22,789 nucleotides of DNA from JADJVL01 sp039812765 (lineage in GTDB: Bacteria; Acidobacteriota; Holophagae; Holophagales; Holophagaceae), in NCBI GenBank assembly GCA_039812765.1, contig JBDIBF010000048.1, positions 1 through 22,789 on the forward strand, read 5' to 3'. The notes below the pieces were generated by a model. That model saw only the letters and a program-made list of their open reading frames with translations. It did no database searches and was not told where the DNA came from. Both the position numbers and the translations under genes were made by a program. Below, piece after piece: positions 6,948 to 15,700 of the stretch. Every line of letters starts with the position of its first letter. Positions within the stretch are counted from its first letter, which is position 1.

Positions 6948-7628
6948 ATGGCCGACATCCGCAACAAAGAGATCCAGGTCCAGAAGCCGGCCCAGAGCCT
7001 CGCCCATTTCCAGGCGAAGCTGGCCAGCGCGGACGATGTGGAGACCGGTCTCGTCAGGCCCCTCCTCGTCACCGGTGGCGTGTTGGTGCTCCTGGTGGCG
7101 GGCTTCTTCGGGTACCGCGCCTGGCAGGTGGGGCGCATCGAGCGTTTCGAGGCCTCCCGGGCCGAGCTCCTCCGGGCCATCGAGGGGGATCCGCAGTCGG
7201 TGGACGCCTCCCAGGGCTACGAGCAGCGGCTCCGGGCCAACCTTCCCGCGCTCGAGAAGCTGGCGCTGGAGGCCCCGGGCTCCCGCCGCGCCTCGGCCCT
7301 GGCCGAGGCCAACGCCTTCCACCTCATGCTGGAGGGGAAGTCCGCCACCGAGCTCCCGGCGCCGGAAGGCCCCCTGGAGCGGATCCAGGCCGCCGCCCGG
7401 TTCGTCGCCCTCGGTCAGGGGAAGCCCGCCCTGGACCTGCTCCTCCCCCTTCGCGGCAAGGCCAAGGCCGGCGCGCCCTGGGCGGACGTCTACTGGACGA
7501 CCCTGATGGATGCCCGCTGCCTGTCTGGGGATCGCGCGGCGGCACTCAAGGACCTCTCGGACTACCGCGCCGAGTTCCCCCAGGGCGCGGCCTTCGCCCA
7601 GCTGGAGCAGAAGGCCAAGGGCATCTGA
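6948..7628 (+). CDS. Membrane-anchored TPR-like protein, YfgM/TPR_21 type
   Basis: The product has 226 residues. A hydrophilic N-terminus (about 1-36) is followed by one membrane segment, LLVTGGVLVLLVAGFFGYRAW (split across 39-59), and then a mostly helical Ala/Leu-rich periplasmic part with TPR-like helix pairs. The layout matches the YfgM-like tetratricopeptide family (TPR_21), whose E. coli member associates with the SecYEG translocon and periplasmic chaperones; that role here is inference. I chose the ATG with CGGAG upstream. An in-frame ATG at 6924, also preceded by GGAGG, is a possible alternative adding eight residues. The gene is followed after 22 bases by the phosphorylase gene, so the two are probably co-transcribed, although no functional link is obvious. 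Confidence 0.75.
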   Translation: MADIRNKEIQVQKPAQSLAHFQAKLASADDVETGLVRPLLVTGGVLVLLVAGFFGYRAWQVGRIERFEASRAELLRAIEGDPQSVDASQGYEQRLRANLPALEKLALEAPGSRRASALAEANAFHLMLEGKSATELPAPEGPLERIQAAARFVALGQGKPALDLLLPLRGKAKAGAPWADVYWTTLMDARCLSGDRAAALKDLSDYRAEFPQGAAFAQLEQKAKGI

Positions 7629-7650
7629 GGCCCCTCCCGGAGGTGCTCCC

Positions 7651-8946
7651 ATGCGGATGTACGACCTGATCTACAAAAAGAAGCTCGGCGGCACCCTCGA
7701 TCCCGAGGAGATCGCCTTCTGGGTCCGGGGTGCCGCAGCGGGGACCATCCCCGATGAACAGAGCGCGGCCCTGCTGATGGCCATCTGCTGGCGGGGCATG
7801 AGCACCGAGGAGACGCTGGCCCTGACCCTGGGCATGCGGGATTCGGGCAAGACGGTGGACCTCTCCGCCGTCCCGGGCGTGAAGGTGGACAAGCACAGCA
7901 CCGGCGGGGTGGGAGACAAGACCACCCTCGTCCTCGGGCCCATCGTCGCCGCCTGCGGCGTGCCCTGTGCGATGTTCAGCGGCCGGGGGCTGGGCCACAC
8001 CGGCGGCACCGTGGACAAGTACGCGGCCATCCCCGGCTTGAAGGTCGAGCTCTCGGAGGCGGAGTTCCTGCGCTCCCTGCGGGAAACGGGCTTCGCCAAC
8101 AGCGCCCAGACCGGCGACGTCTGCCCGGCGGACCGGAAGCTCTACGCTCTGCGGGACATCACCGCTACCGTGGAGTCCATCCCCCTCATCACCGCCAGCA
8201 TCATGTCCAAGAAGCTGGCGGGGGGCGCCGACGCCCTCGTCCTCGACGTGAAGTGCGGCAATGGCGCCTTCATGAAGACCCTGGAGGACGCCACGGCCCT
8301 GGCCCGCAGCATGGTGGACGTGGGCAAGGCCCACGGCATGCGCATCAAGGCCCTGATCACGCGGATGGAGGAGCCCCTGGGCTGGGCGATCGGCAACGCC
8401 CTGGAGGTCATGGAGTCCGTGGAGATCCTCAAGGGGGACCATGCCTACGGCGACCTGGCCCGCATGAGCTTCCGCCTGGCGGCGGAGATGCTCGTCCTCG
8501 GCGGCGCGGCCCGGGACCTCGCCGAGGCCGAGGCCAAGGTGGCCGAATGCGTGGCGTCGGGGCGGGCCATGGAGACGTTCCGTCGGTGGGTGTCCCACAA
8601 CGGCGGGGACCCCGCGGCCCTGGACGACTTCAGCCGGCTGCCCCAGCCCCTCGCCACCACCACCGTGGTGGCGGACCGGGCCGGCTGGGTGGAATCCATC
8701 GACAGCCGGGCCCTGGGCGTCTACGCCGCGGGCCTGGGCGCGGGCCGCCAGACCCGGGACGACGTGCTGGACCTCGGCGTGGGCCTGCGCGTGCATGTGA
8801 CGGTCGGGGACCGGGTGGAGCCGGGGCAGGCCCTGCTGAGTGTCTTGCATGGGGAAAAAAAGGCATCGACGATGCCTTCTGGATGGATTCGACTTTCCGA
8901 CTCCAGTGTTTCCAGGCCCGAGTGGTGCCTCTCGGTCGTGGAATAA
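7651..8946 (+). CDS. deoA: Thymidine / pyrimidine-nucleoside phosphorylase
   Basis: This enzyme cleaves thymidine (or uridine) with phosphate to the free base and (deoxy)ribose-1-phosphate in pyrimidine salvage; it is a cytoplasmic homodimer. At 431 residues the length is normal. The phosphate/nucleoside site motifs are clear: KHSTGGVGDK at 81-90, the family signature SGRGLGHTGGTVDK at 110-123 and LRDITATVESIPLITASIMS at 167-186. Then DVKCGNGAFMK and the C-terminal alpha/beta domain follow. Sequence alone does not separate DeoA from the broader-specificity Pdp, so the symbol is provisional. A GGAGG lies eight bases before the ATG. Odd point: the last 27 sense codons use many A/T-ending codons, unlike the rest of the gene, and overlap a terminator-like structure on the other strand. 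Confidence 0.92.
   Translation: MRMYDLIYKKKLGGTLDPEEIAFWVRGAAAGTIPDEQSAALLMAICWRGMSTEETLALTLGMRDSGKTVDLSAVPGVKVDKHSTGGVGDKTTLVLGPIVAACGVPCAMFSGRGLGHTGGTVDKYAAIPGLKVELSEAEFLRSLRETGFANSAQTGDVCPADRKLYALRDITATVESIPLITASIMSKKLAGGADALVLDVKCGNGAFMKTLEDATALARSMVDVGKAHGMRIKALITRMEEPLGWAIGNALEVMESVEILKGDHAYGDLARMSFRLAAEMLVLGGAARDLAEAEAKVAECVASGRAMETFRRWVSHNGGDPAALDDFSRLPQPLATTTVVADRAGWVESIDSRALGVYAAGLGAGRQTRDDVLDLGVGLRVHVTVGDRVEPGQALLSVLHGEKKASTMPSGWIRLSDSSVSRPEWCLSVVE
8855..8878 (-). terminator. Intrinsic terminator on the minus strand, inside the 3' end of the phosphorylase gene
   Basis: Read on the minus strand, AAGGCATCG and CGATGCCTT form a perfect inverted repeat with one central base, followed at once by a run of Ts (the plus strand has seven consecutive As, 8855-8861). 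This is the classic shape of a rho-independent terminator for leftward transcription. No leftward gene ends here. On the plus strand the hairpin is not followed by Ts. Confidence 0.5.
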
Positions 8947-8980
8947 ATCGGTCTTGTTCGTGTGACGGGTGTGGGTCGTG
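8856..8980 (-). ncRNA. Possible small RNA antisense to the phosphorylase 3' end
   Basis: A candidate minus-strand promoter (TTGTCC at 9007-9012, 16-base spacer, TATTTA at 8985-8990) faces the minus-strand intrinsic terminator at 8855-8878, with no open reading frame of note between. The interval would give an RNA of roughly 125 bases, with a CCGAG/CTCGG stem and the terminal hairpin. The promoter match is weak, so this is a hypothesis built mainly on the terminator. Confidence 0.25.
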
Positions 8981-8990
8981 GCGGTAAATA
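8962..8990 (+). promoter_or_regulatory. Candidate promoter of the first TonB-dependent receptor
   Basis: GTGACG (-35), a 17-base spacer and TAAATA (-10) lie about 97 bases before the ATG. The same layout occurs before the other two receptor genes (12605 and 16044). Each hexamer on its own is only a moderate match. Confidence 0.35.
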
Positions 8991-9087
8991 GTGCGTCTCA
9001 AGTTCTGGACAAAGACGCCAGATTCGATTTGAATCCCAGAGGTATCCCTTCACCCCGCCCTTCAACCCTCCCCTCTAGGAGACCTCT

Positions 9088-12000
9088 ATGCGGAGTTTGA
9101 ACCCGCGTCTCGGACGTGCCGCCGCCCTCATCATCGCCTCCGGCTTCCTCGCCCACGCGGCCGGTGACGGTTCCCTCTCCGTCACGGTCACCGACGCGTC
9201 CGGCCGCGGCATCGCCGGCGCCACCGTGACCATCTCCAGCCCGACCCAGATCGGCGGCTCGCGCTCCACCACCACCGATGCCACCGGCAAGGCCCGCTTC
9301 CTCCGCCTCTCCCCCGGCGCCTTCAAGGTCCAGCTCAGCGCCAGCGGCTTCCAGGCCCAGACCATCAACAACATCGAAGTCCTGGTGGATCAGACCGCCG
9401 CGGTGAACGCCAAGATGGTCCCCGTGGGCAGCGCCACCGTGGAAGTGGTCGCCGGCGCGGCCCAGGTGGATACCACCACCGTCACCCAGGGCACCCAGAT
9501 CAGCGACGCCGAGCTCGAGCGGCTGCCGGTCCAGCGCAACCAGCTCTCCACCATCAACCTCGCCCCGGGCGTCATCGCCAGCACCAGCGGCAACGGCAAC
9601 CCGGCCCTGGCGGTGGGCCTGAACCGCGACAACCTCGGCGGCAACGGCGGCCGCAACAACACCTATATGATCGACGGCATCGACGTGACCAGCCCCGAGG
9701 CCGGCACGCTGCGCACGGCCATCGCCCCCGAGCTGATCCAGGTCCAGGACGTGAAGACCGGCGCCATCACCGCCGAGTACAGCGCCCGGGCCGGCCTCTT
9801 CTCCTCCGTCACCACCAAGGCCGGCGGCAACGACTTCAGCGCCGGCCTGACCGCCGCCTTCGCCCCCGGCTCCCTCCAGGGCTCCGTGGCGCCGGGTCGC
9901 TTCGACGTGGCCGAGCGCAACGTCACCGACCTCTCGGTCTGGGCCATGGGTCCCATCATCAAGGACAAGCTTTGGTACGTGCTCAGCGCCCAGAAGGTCA
10001 AGGACGAGGTCACCGTCAAGCTGAACAACGCCGTGGCCGCCACGCCGGGCGAGTCCCGCAAGGGCCTCAATGAGGACGGCACCCGCCTCTTCGGCAAGCT
10101 GACCTGGCAGATCACCCCCTCCGACCTCCTCAGCTTCACCTTCAACTCGAACCCCTACGAGTTCGACAACCTCAGCAACCCCGGCGTGGTGACCCGCCGC
10201 GCCGCGAAGACCGAGCAGGGCGGCAACCGCTACATCCTCACCTACAGCCACCAGTGGGAGAAGGTCTTCCTGGATTTCCGCTACGCGGTGCATGAAGAGG
10301 ACAACAAGATCACCGCCCTCTACACCGCCAACGGGCCCCAGAACACCATCCGCAGCTCGTCGGCCCTGACCGCCCTGCAGGCCCAGCTGGGCAACAGCTC
10401 GGCCCTGGACAAGCGCGAGTACAAGAAGGACCTCGGCCGCCTGGACGTGACCTGGCTCTTCGAGGCCGCGGGCAGCCACACCCTGAAGGCCGGCGTCCAG
10501 TCCGGCAAGGAGCAGCTGACCCAGACCGTGGGCGTGGGCCAGGGCGACCAGTTCGACAGCTACGACGTGGGCAGCTACACCTGGGGCACGGTGCCCTCCA
10601 GCACCTTCAGCGGTGCCAAGAGCGTCACCATCACCGCGATCAACAACAGTGCCGCCCTCACCCAGCAGTTCCTCAACGCGGGCTTCGTCCGCACGGGCAG
10701 CGGGGGCACCAAGTTCGTCTCCAGCGACCTGAACGCCTACGTCTTCAACGAACCCAACCCCTTCGGCGGCTTCTACAGCTACCGCATCCACCAGGTGAGC
10801 GTCGCCAGCTCTACCCCGAAGATGGAGACCCAGGGCTTCTACGCCCAGGACCAGTGGCAGATGGGGCGGGTCACCTTCTCCCCGGGCATCCGCTTCGACA
10901 AGTACGAGTTCAAGGCCGACAACGGCGTCTCGCTCTTCAAGACGGGCTACAACGCGGCGCCCCGCGTGGGCATCACCTATGACGTGAGCGGCAACGGACG
11001 CTCCAAGGCCTACGCCTACTGGGGCCGCTACATCGACCCCATCAAGCTGGACATGGTGCGCTTCACGGGCAGCCTCACCAGCTCCGAGCGCTGGGAGCAG
11101 GTGCGCCTCTTCAACCAGTGGGTCACCGTCATCACCCGCGGCGGCACCAAGGTGGTGGACGCCGTCTTCGCCGACACCTTCAAGCTCCCCAAGACCGACG
11201 AGTTCCGCATCGGCTACCAGACGGAGTTCGCCGGAAACTACACCTTCGAGGCCACCTACTCCAAGCGCCGCGACTACGACATCGTCGAGGACTGGGATCC
11301 CACCCTCTACACGGATGCTGACAACCTGGAGGCTGAGGCCCGTGGCCTCCTGGGCCTGAGCAGCTCCGCCACCCCCTCCTCCGCCCAGCAGGCCATCATC
11401 AACCGGTTCCGCGGCCTGCGGATCGACCCCAACTACTTCGCGGGCGGCGGCTACACGGGCGCCCAGAACGTGAACCGCGTCGCCACCGGCCAGCTCAACT
11501 TCGTGCTGGCGAACCTGCCCGGCGGCGAGCGCAAGTACCGCAGCCTCGACCTCACGGTCACCCGCCGGGAGGCCAACCACTGGGGCGGCTTCGCCAGCGT
11601 CAGCCTCGTGAACGCCAAGGGCAACAGCCAGAGCAGCGGCAACGCGGACTTCCAGGGCGACCTCGCCCAGTTCGACCCCCGCCTGCCCTACACCAACGGC
11701 CGCCTGGAAGGCTCCGTGGACTGGCTGGCCAAGGCCTACGGCTACTACCGCTGGGACATGGGCCTCATGGTGGGCCTGGCCCTCAACGCCAACAGCGGCT
11801 ACCACTACACCTCGCCGGCCTTCGTGGCCAGCACCCGCGTCCTCCAGTCCTTCCCCGGGGCGGGCGAGTTCTACTCCGAGGGCCTGGGCAACCGCATGAC
11901 CCCCATGTTCTACCAGGCGGACCTGCGCGCCCAGTACGGCCGGAACTTCGGCAAGATCCGCGGCGAGATCTACCTGGACGTCATCAACCTGACGAACCGC

Positions 12001-12120
12001 CAGGAGGCCACGGACCTCTCCGAGGGCCTCAACGTGCGGGCCGTGGCTCCGAACGCGAACACGCCCTACCAGTTCCAGGCGCCCCGCCGCTACAACTTCG
12101 GCATCCGCATCAAGTATTGA
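9088..12120 (+). CDS. Oar-like TonB-dependent outer-membrane receptor, copy 1
   Basis: This is a 1010-residue outer-membrane transporter, energised by TonB-ExbBD, for an unknown substrate. A signal peptide (about 1-25, ending AHAA) is followed by a carboxypeptidase-regulatory-like Ig-type domain (about 28-110; LSVTVTDASGRGIAGATVTI), a TonB-box-like strand TVEVVAGA (117-124), a plug domain with the LERLPVQRNQLSTINLAPGV and YMIDGIDV landmarks (about 143-245) and a large beta-barrel of alternating aromatic/polar strands to the C-terminal Tyr. A terminal aromatic residue is typical of outer-membrane barrels. AGGAGA lies at good distance from the ATG. The domain order matches the Oar-like receptors expanded in Acidobacteriota. 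Two paralogues follow on the same strand, and an intrinsic terminator comes right after the stop. Confidence 0.92.
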   Translation: MRSLNPRLGRAAALIIASGFLAHAAGDGSLSVTVTDASGRGIAGATVTISSPTQIGGSRSTTTDATGKARFLRLSPGAFKVQLSASGFQAQTINNIEVLVDQTAAVNAKMVPVGSATVEVVAGAAQVDTTTVTQGTQISDAELERLPVQRNQLSTINLAPGVIASTSGNGNPALAVGLNRDNLGGNGGRNNTYMIDGIDVTSPEAGTLRTAIAPELIQVQDVKTGAITAEYSARAGLFSSVTTKAGGNDFSAGLTAAFAPGSLQGSVAPGRFDVAERNVTDLSVWAMGPIIKDKLWYVLSAQKVKDEVTVKLNNAVAATPGESRKGLNEDGTRLFGKLTWQITPSDLLSFTFNSNPYEFDNLSNPGVVTRRAAKTEQGGNRYILTYSHQWEKVFLDFRYAVHEEDNKITALYTANGPQNTIRSSSALTALQAQLGNSSALDKREYKKDLGRLDVTWLFEAAGSHTLKAGVQSGKEQLTQTVGVGQGDQFDSYDVGSYTWGTVPSSTFSGAKSVTITAINNSAALTQQFLNAGFVRTGSGGTKFVSSDLNAYVFNEPNPFGGFYSYRIHQVSVASSTPKMETQGFYAQDQWQMGRVTFSPGIRFDKYEFKADNGVSLFKTGYNAAPRVGITYDVSGNGRSKAYAYWGRYIDPIKLDMVRFTGSLTSSERWEQVRLFNQWVTVITRGGTKVVDAVFADTFKLPKTDEFRIGYQTEFAGNYTFEATYSKRRDYDIVEDWDPTLYTDADNLEAEARGLLGLSSSATPSSAQQAIINRFRGLRIDPNYFAGGGYTGAQNVNRVATGQLNFVLANLPGGERKYRSLDLTVTRREANHWGGFASVSLVNAKGNSQSSGNADFQGDLAQFDPRLPYTNGRLEGSVDWLAKAYGYYRWDMGLMVGLALNANSGYHYTSPAFVASTRVLQSFPGAGEFYSEGLGNRMTPMFYQADLRAQYGRNFGKIRGEIYLDVINLTNRQEATDLSEGLNVRAVAPNANTPYQFQAPRRYNFGIRIKY

Positions 12121-12137
12121 GATCTTCTCTGCAACGC

Positions 12138-12173
12138 CGACCCCCGGGCCAACCCCGGGGGTCGTTCTTTTTT
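12138..12173 (+). terminator. Intrinsic terminator of receptor copy 1
   Basis: CGACCCCCGGG and CCCGGGGGTCG form an 11-base stem with a 5-base loop (CCAAC), followed by TTCTTTTTT. It starts 18 bases after the stop codon. Confidence 0.92.
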
Positions 12174-12426
12174 GGGGCTTGAGGAGGGGTATCCAGGCGA
12201 ATCCCGGCCGCCGGCAGGGAGGGCTTCGGCGTGCAAGGGATACAAATGAAAAAAAGTTCCATAATGCCGAGCGGTCGAGGGGTTAGACCTCTGGGGGGAC
12301 GCATAATATTGCATATCAATCCAAGCCCCAGGCATGAGTCTGGCCCTGCGATGTCGATCGAGGGGTGGGACCGCACGGTTCAACCCGTTCTGACTAACCT
12401 ATATGGTTACTACATTTATAACTTCT

Positions 12427-12464
12427 GCCGGGCTCAGTACAGAAACCTCTAAAAGGTTCCCGGC
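12427..12464 (+). other. Compound hairpin in the AT-richer region
   Basis: An outer stem GCCGGG/CCCGGC (12427-12432 with 12459-12464) encloses an inner stem AACCT/AGGTT (12444-12448 with 12454-12458), with an 11-base bulge on the 5' side. The nested complementarity suggests an RNA structure if this region is transcribed. No T-run follows, so it is not a terminator. Confidence 0.35.
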
Positions 12465-12496
12465 TGGGGCGGATTGTTCCAATTTTCTGCTTGCGT

Positions 12497-12514
12497 CCCC
12501 CGGAAAAGCGGGGG
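12497..12514 (+). other. Simple GC hairpin in the AT-richer region
   Basis: CCCCCG and CGGGGG form a 6-base stem around GAAAAG. It stands out in the surrounding AT-richer sequence and lies about 90 bases before the candidate promoter of receptor copy 2. Confidence 0.35.
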
Positions 12515-12604
12515 CATATGGTGGGGTCGGCACAAAGCTCAATGATTCTGGAGGAATGAATAAGGACCCACGCCCTGATGAGACGGTAGCCCGAGCGCGA
12601 ACGT

Positions 12605-12633
12605 GTGACAGCGCGGTGCTCCATCGGTAACCT
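12605..12633 (+). promoter_or_regulatory. Candidate promoter of receptor copy 2
   Basis: GTGACA (-35, five of six to TTGACA), a 17-base spacer and TAACCT (-10), followed by G. Over 30 bases from the -35 it shares 20 identical positions with the element at 16044 before receptor copy 3, including TGACA, GCGGT and ACCTG. This suggests a common promoter or a shared regulator. The start codon is about 107 bases downstream. Confidence 0.45.
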
Positions 12634-12707
12634 GATAGTCCTGTTTCGGTTCGTCATTCGAAATTCCAACCCACCTGGGAAGCTTCGTTCCCTCCCCTTC
12701 TCACCCA

Positions 12708-12730
12708 GCGGCTCCGCCGCACTTTCTAGG
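12708..12730 (+). promoter_or_regulatory. Leader hairpin next to the ribosome-binding site of receptor copy 2
   Basis: GCGGC-TCC-GCCGC is followed by ACTTTCTAGGAG, in which AGGAG is the ribosome-binding site. A similar GC hairpin directly before TTCTTGGAG precedes receptor copy 3. It could influence translation initiation or mRNA stability. Confidence 0.35.
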
Positions 12731-12740
12731 AGTAGCCCGT

Positions 12741-15700
12741 ATGAATCGACACCTTTCCCGCCTGGGGTTCGCAGCCCTGGCCATCGTGGCGGGTTCGCCC
12801 ATGGTGTTCGCTCAGGACGCGACCACCGGGGCGATCAACGTCACGGTTACGGACCCCTCCGGTGCCCCGGTCGCGGGCGCCCGGGTCGCCGTGGACGGCG
12901 GCCGTGGCCAGCAGACCTTCACGACCGACTCCAAGGGTGGCATCCGGGTAAGCGGCCTCATCCCCGGCCAGTACACGATTTCCGTCTCTGCGGCCGGCTT
13001 TGAGGCCGCCAGCAAGCGGACGGTCTTGGTCTCCATCAACACCCTGACCCCGGCCCGCATCCAGTTGGCCAAGACCGCCGGCGCGGTGGTCGAAGTGGTC
13101 GCGACGGCCGCCGTGATCGACACCACGAACCAGACCACGGGCAGCACCTTCTCGTCCGACACCATCACCAACCTTCCCCTGGGCCGCGCCTTCTCCTCCG
13201 TGGTGAACCTCGCCCCGGGCGTGTCCTCCTCGGGCATCGACTCGAACAACCCCTCGGTGGGCGGCTCCTCCGGCCTCGAGAACCAGTACGTCATCGACGG
13301 TGTGAACACCACCGGCACCGCGTATGGCGCCAACGGTTCCTACTCCATCGTGTACGGCTCCCTCGGCACCGGCATCAACACGGACTTCATCGCTGAGGTC
13401 CAGATCAAGAGCTTCGGCATGGACGCCGAGTTCGGTGGCTCCACCGGCGGCTCCATCCACGCCGTGACCCAGACCGGTGACAACACGCTGCGCGCCTCGG
13501 CCTTCGCCTACTTCGACATCAACAGTCTCCAGGCGAAGAACAAGGTTCCGCCCGTCATCGATCCCACCCAGCTGGCGCCCCTGCGCTTCGACAGCACGGA
13601 CCGCACCGAACTCGGCTTCACCGTGTCGGGCCCGATCATCAAGGACAAGCTGTTCTACTTCGTGGGCTACAACCCCATCCGCAGCACCACAAAGTTCACC
13701 CAGGTCGAGCCCACGCTGCCCTTCTACGGCCGGCAGGGCTCCTCGAAGGTCGAAACCGACACCTACTACGGCAAGCTGAACTGGATCATCAACCCCTCGC
13801 ACTCCCTCGAACTGAGCGTGTTCGGTGATCCGGGCAACCTGCCCCTCGGCCCCCACGCCACCCGCCCGAGCACCTTCTCGAGCCCGCCGTCTTCCTGGGA
13901 GAAGGTCGAGTACGGCGGCCAGAACTGGTCGCTGAAGTACAACGGCGTCTTCTTCAACGACTTCCTGGTCGAGGCCCGCGCCTCCCAGGCCAAGAACAAA
14001 TTCCGCCGCATCCTCGACCCCAGCACGAACAATCACTTCCGCGTGACGGACGCCTACACCGGCGCCCAGCTCCAAGGCGCGGAGGGCCCCGGCTTCGTGG
14101 ACGGTTCGGACGACAAGAACCGCCAGTACGAGCTGAAGCTCACCAAGACCTTTGGCGACGTCGAGCTCAAGGCCGGCTACTTCAAGGAGGAGCTGGACCA
14201 CAAGGGCGGCAACATCTACCAGGGCCCCGCGGGCTTCGTGGATCCCCACACCGGCTCCACTGGCCAGCCCTACACCAGCGGCGCGCTCGTCTCCAAGCGC
14301 TATCTCGTGAATGGCGACATCACCGGCGTGGCCACGGGCCAGACCCTGCCCCTCAGCCGCGTCACCCCCTACTACCGCATCACGCGCGCCCGCACCTCGC
14401 CTCCGCTCATCCCGACGAAGGCGCCCTGGGACGGCTACTTCATCCAGGCCAAATACTCCTGGAACAACCAGCTCTTCATCAAGGCCGGTCTCCGCTGGGA
14501 TGAAGAGAAGATGCACGGCCTGCAGGAGGACTACAAGTTCAAGGGCACGGACGCCATGGCGCCCCGCCTGAGCATCACCTGGGATCCCGCGGGCAACGGC
14601 AAGAACAAGGTCTACGCCTTCTACGGCAAGTACTTCGAGAAGGTGCCCCTCGACCTGGCGGTGCGCTCCCTCAGCGCCGAGGTCGGTGTCAGCCGCTCCG
14701 ACTTCTACGCCATCGACTCGAACTACAGCCAGCTCTCGAACCCCATCCAGAACGGCGTGAAGGTCTTCGAGATCAACCCCGCCACGGGCGTAGTGGGCAC
14801 CTCCACCAGCACCCACTTCATCGGCAGCCAGGGCTTCCTGACGCCGGTGCTGCCGGGCACCAAGCTCCCCTACACGACCGAGTACGTGCTGGGCTGGGAC
14901 TCCACCCCTGCCGAGGGCGTGAGCGTGAGCAACCGCCTCATCTACCGCAGCCTGGGCCGCGCCCTGGAAGACATGGGCATCGACGGCGGCAACAACCTGC
15001 CCTACTACCTGGCCAACCCCGGCGAGAACTCCCACCTCATCGCCGCCGAAGCCAAGAAGATCGATCCCACCCTCGGCAACAGCCAGCCTGACGCCCACGG
15101 GAACATCAACGCGACATGGCCGAAGCCGAAGCGCGAGTACTGGGCCTACGAGTTCGAGGTCCGGAAGACCAGTGCCCACTGGAACGGCTTCCTGAACATC
15201 CGCGTCTCCCGCCTGGAAGGCAACTACGAGGGTCTCTTCCGCAACGACAACGGCCAGAGCGACCCCAACATCACCTCGCTGTTCGACTTCTCCCAGGAGT
15301 ACCTGCGGAAGTATGAAGATCCCTCCAACCCGGACTACCACCCCCGTGGGCTGACCGGCGACGAGGCCTTCGCCAGCGGCCCGCTGCCCAACGACCGCAC
15401 CGTGATCATGAACGGCGGTGTGACCTACAGCTGGGACATGGGCCTCTCGCTGTCCACGCTGGTCCGCTTCCAGACCGGCACGCCCCTCAACAAGTTCTAC
15501 GGCCTGATCGACTACGACAACACCGGCGAGCTGGCGGCCGGAGGTCGCGGATCCCAGGGCCGCACCCCCAACACCCTGAACTTCGACCTGAGCTCCCAGT
15601 ACACCTGGAAGATCACGCCGAAGCACCGCATCACCTTCCGCGCGGACATCTTCAACCTCTGGAACGTGCACAAGCCCACGGCCTACGACCAGAACTATGA

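Larger units (their letters stand above)
12174..12604. other. AT-richer intergenic region with hairpins, no supported gene
   Basis: About 430 bases without a convincing coding region. By hand count, 12241-12600 is about 53% GC, well below the flanking receptor genes. It contains AT-rich blocks unusual for this window (for example around 12301-12320 and 12398-12422) and two hairpins, entered separately. Possible uses are a long regulatory region for receptor copy 2, an unannotated RNA, or the decayed remains of inserted DNA. I recognise no riboswitch class in it. Confidence 0.6.

Noticed and set aside
8855..8861. Run of seven As near the end of the phosphorylase gene, suspected as a frameshift or sequencing error
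   Set aside because: The reading frame after the run gives IRLSDSSVSRPEWCLSVVE, which looks like a plausible family C-terminus. Neither alternative frame looks better, so the gene is treated as intact.
8998..11805. Very long open frame (about 935 codons) on the minus strand, antisense to receptor copy 1; similar long antisense frames oppose PBP2, receptor copies 2 and 3 and the Asp-box gene
   Set aside because: These arise from strong G/C bias at codon third positions, which removes stop codons from the opposite strand. Their translations are low-complexity Gly/Ala/Val/Arg/His-rich and show no family motif, while the sense frames have clear domains.
12556..12630. A 24-codon open frame with GGAGG just before the ATG, ahead of receptor copy 2
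   Set aside because: The GGAGG is only one base from the ATG, too close for normal initiation. The peptide has no recognisable feature, and the frame ends inside the candidate promoter of the receptor gene.
12241..12720. Search for cyclic-di-GMP (GEMM) or cobalamin riboswitch elements before receptor copy 2
   Set aside because: The conserved cores of these classes are not present. A short GGGACGCA-like piece near 12296 lacks the rest of the GEMM consensus.
12708..12726. GC hairpin plus CTTTCT before receptor copy 2 read as a second leader terminator
   Set aside because: The stem has only five pairs with a 3-base loop and the following sequence is not a true T-run, so it is kept only as a leader hairpin.
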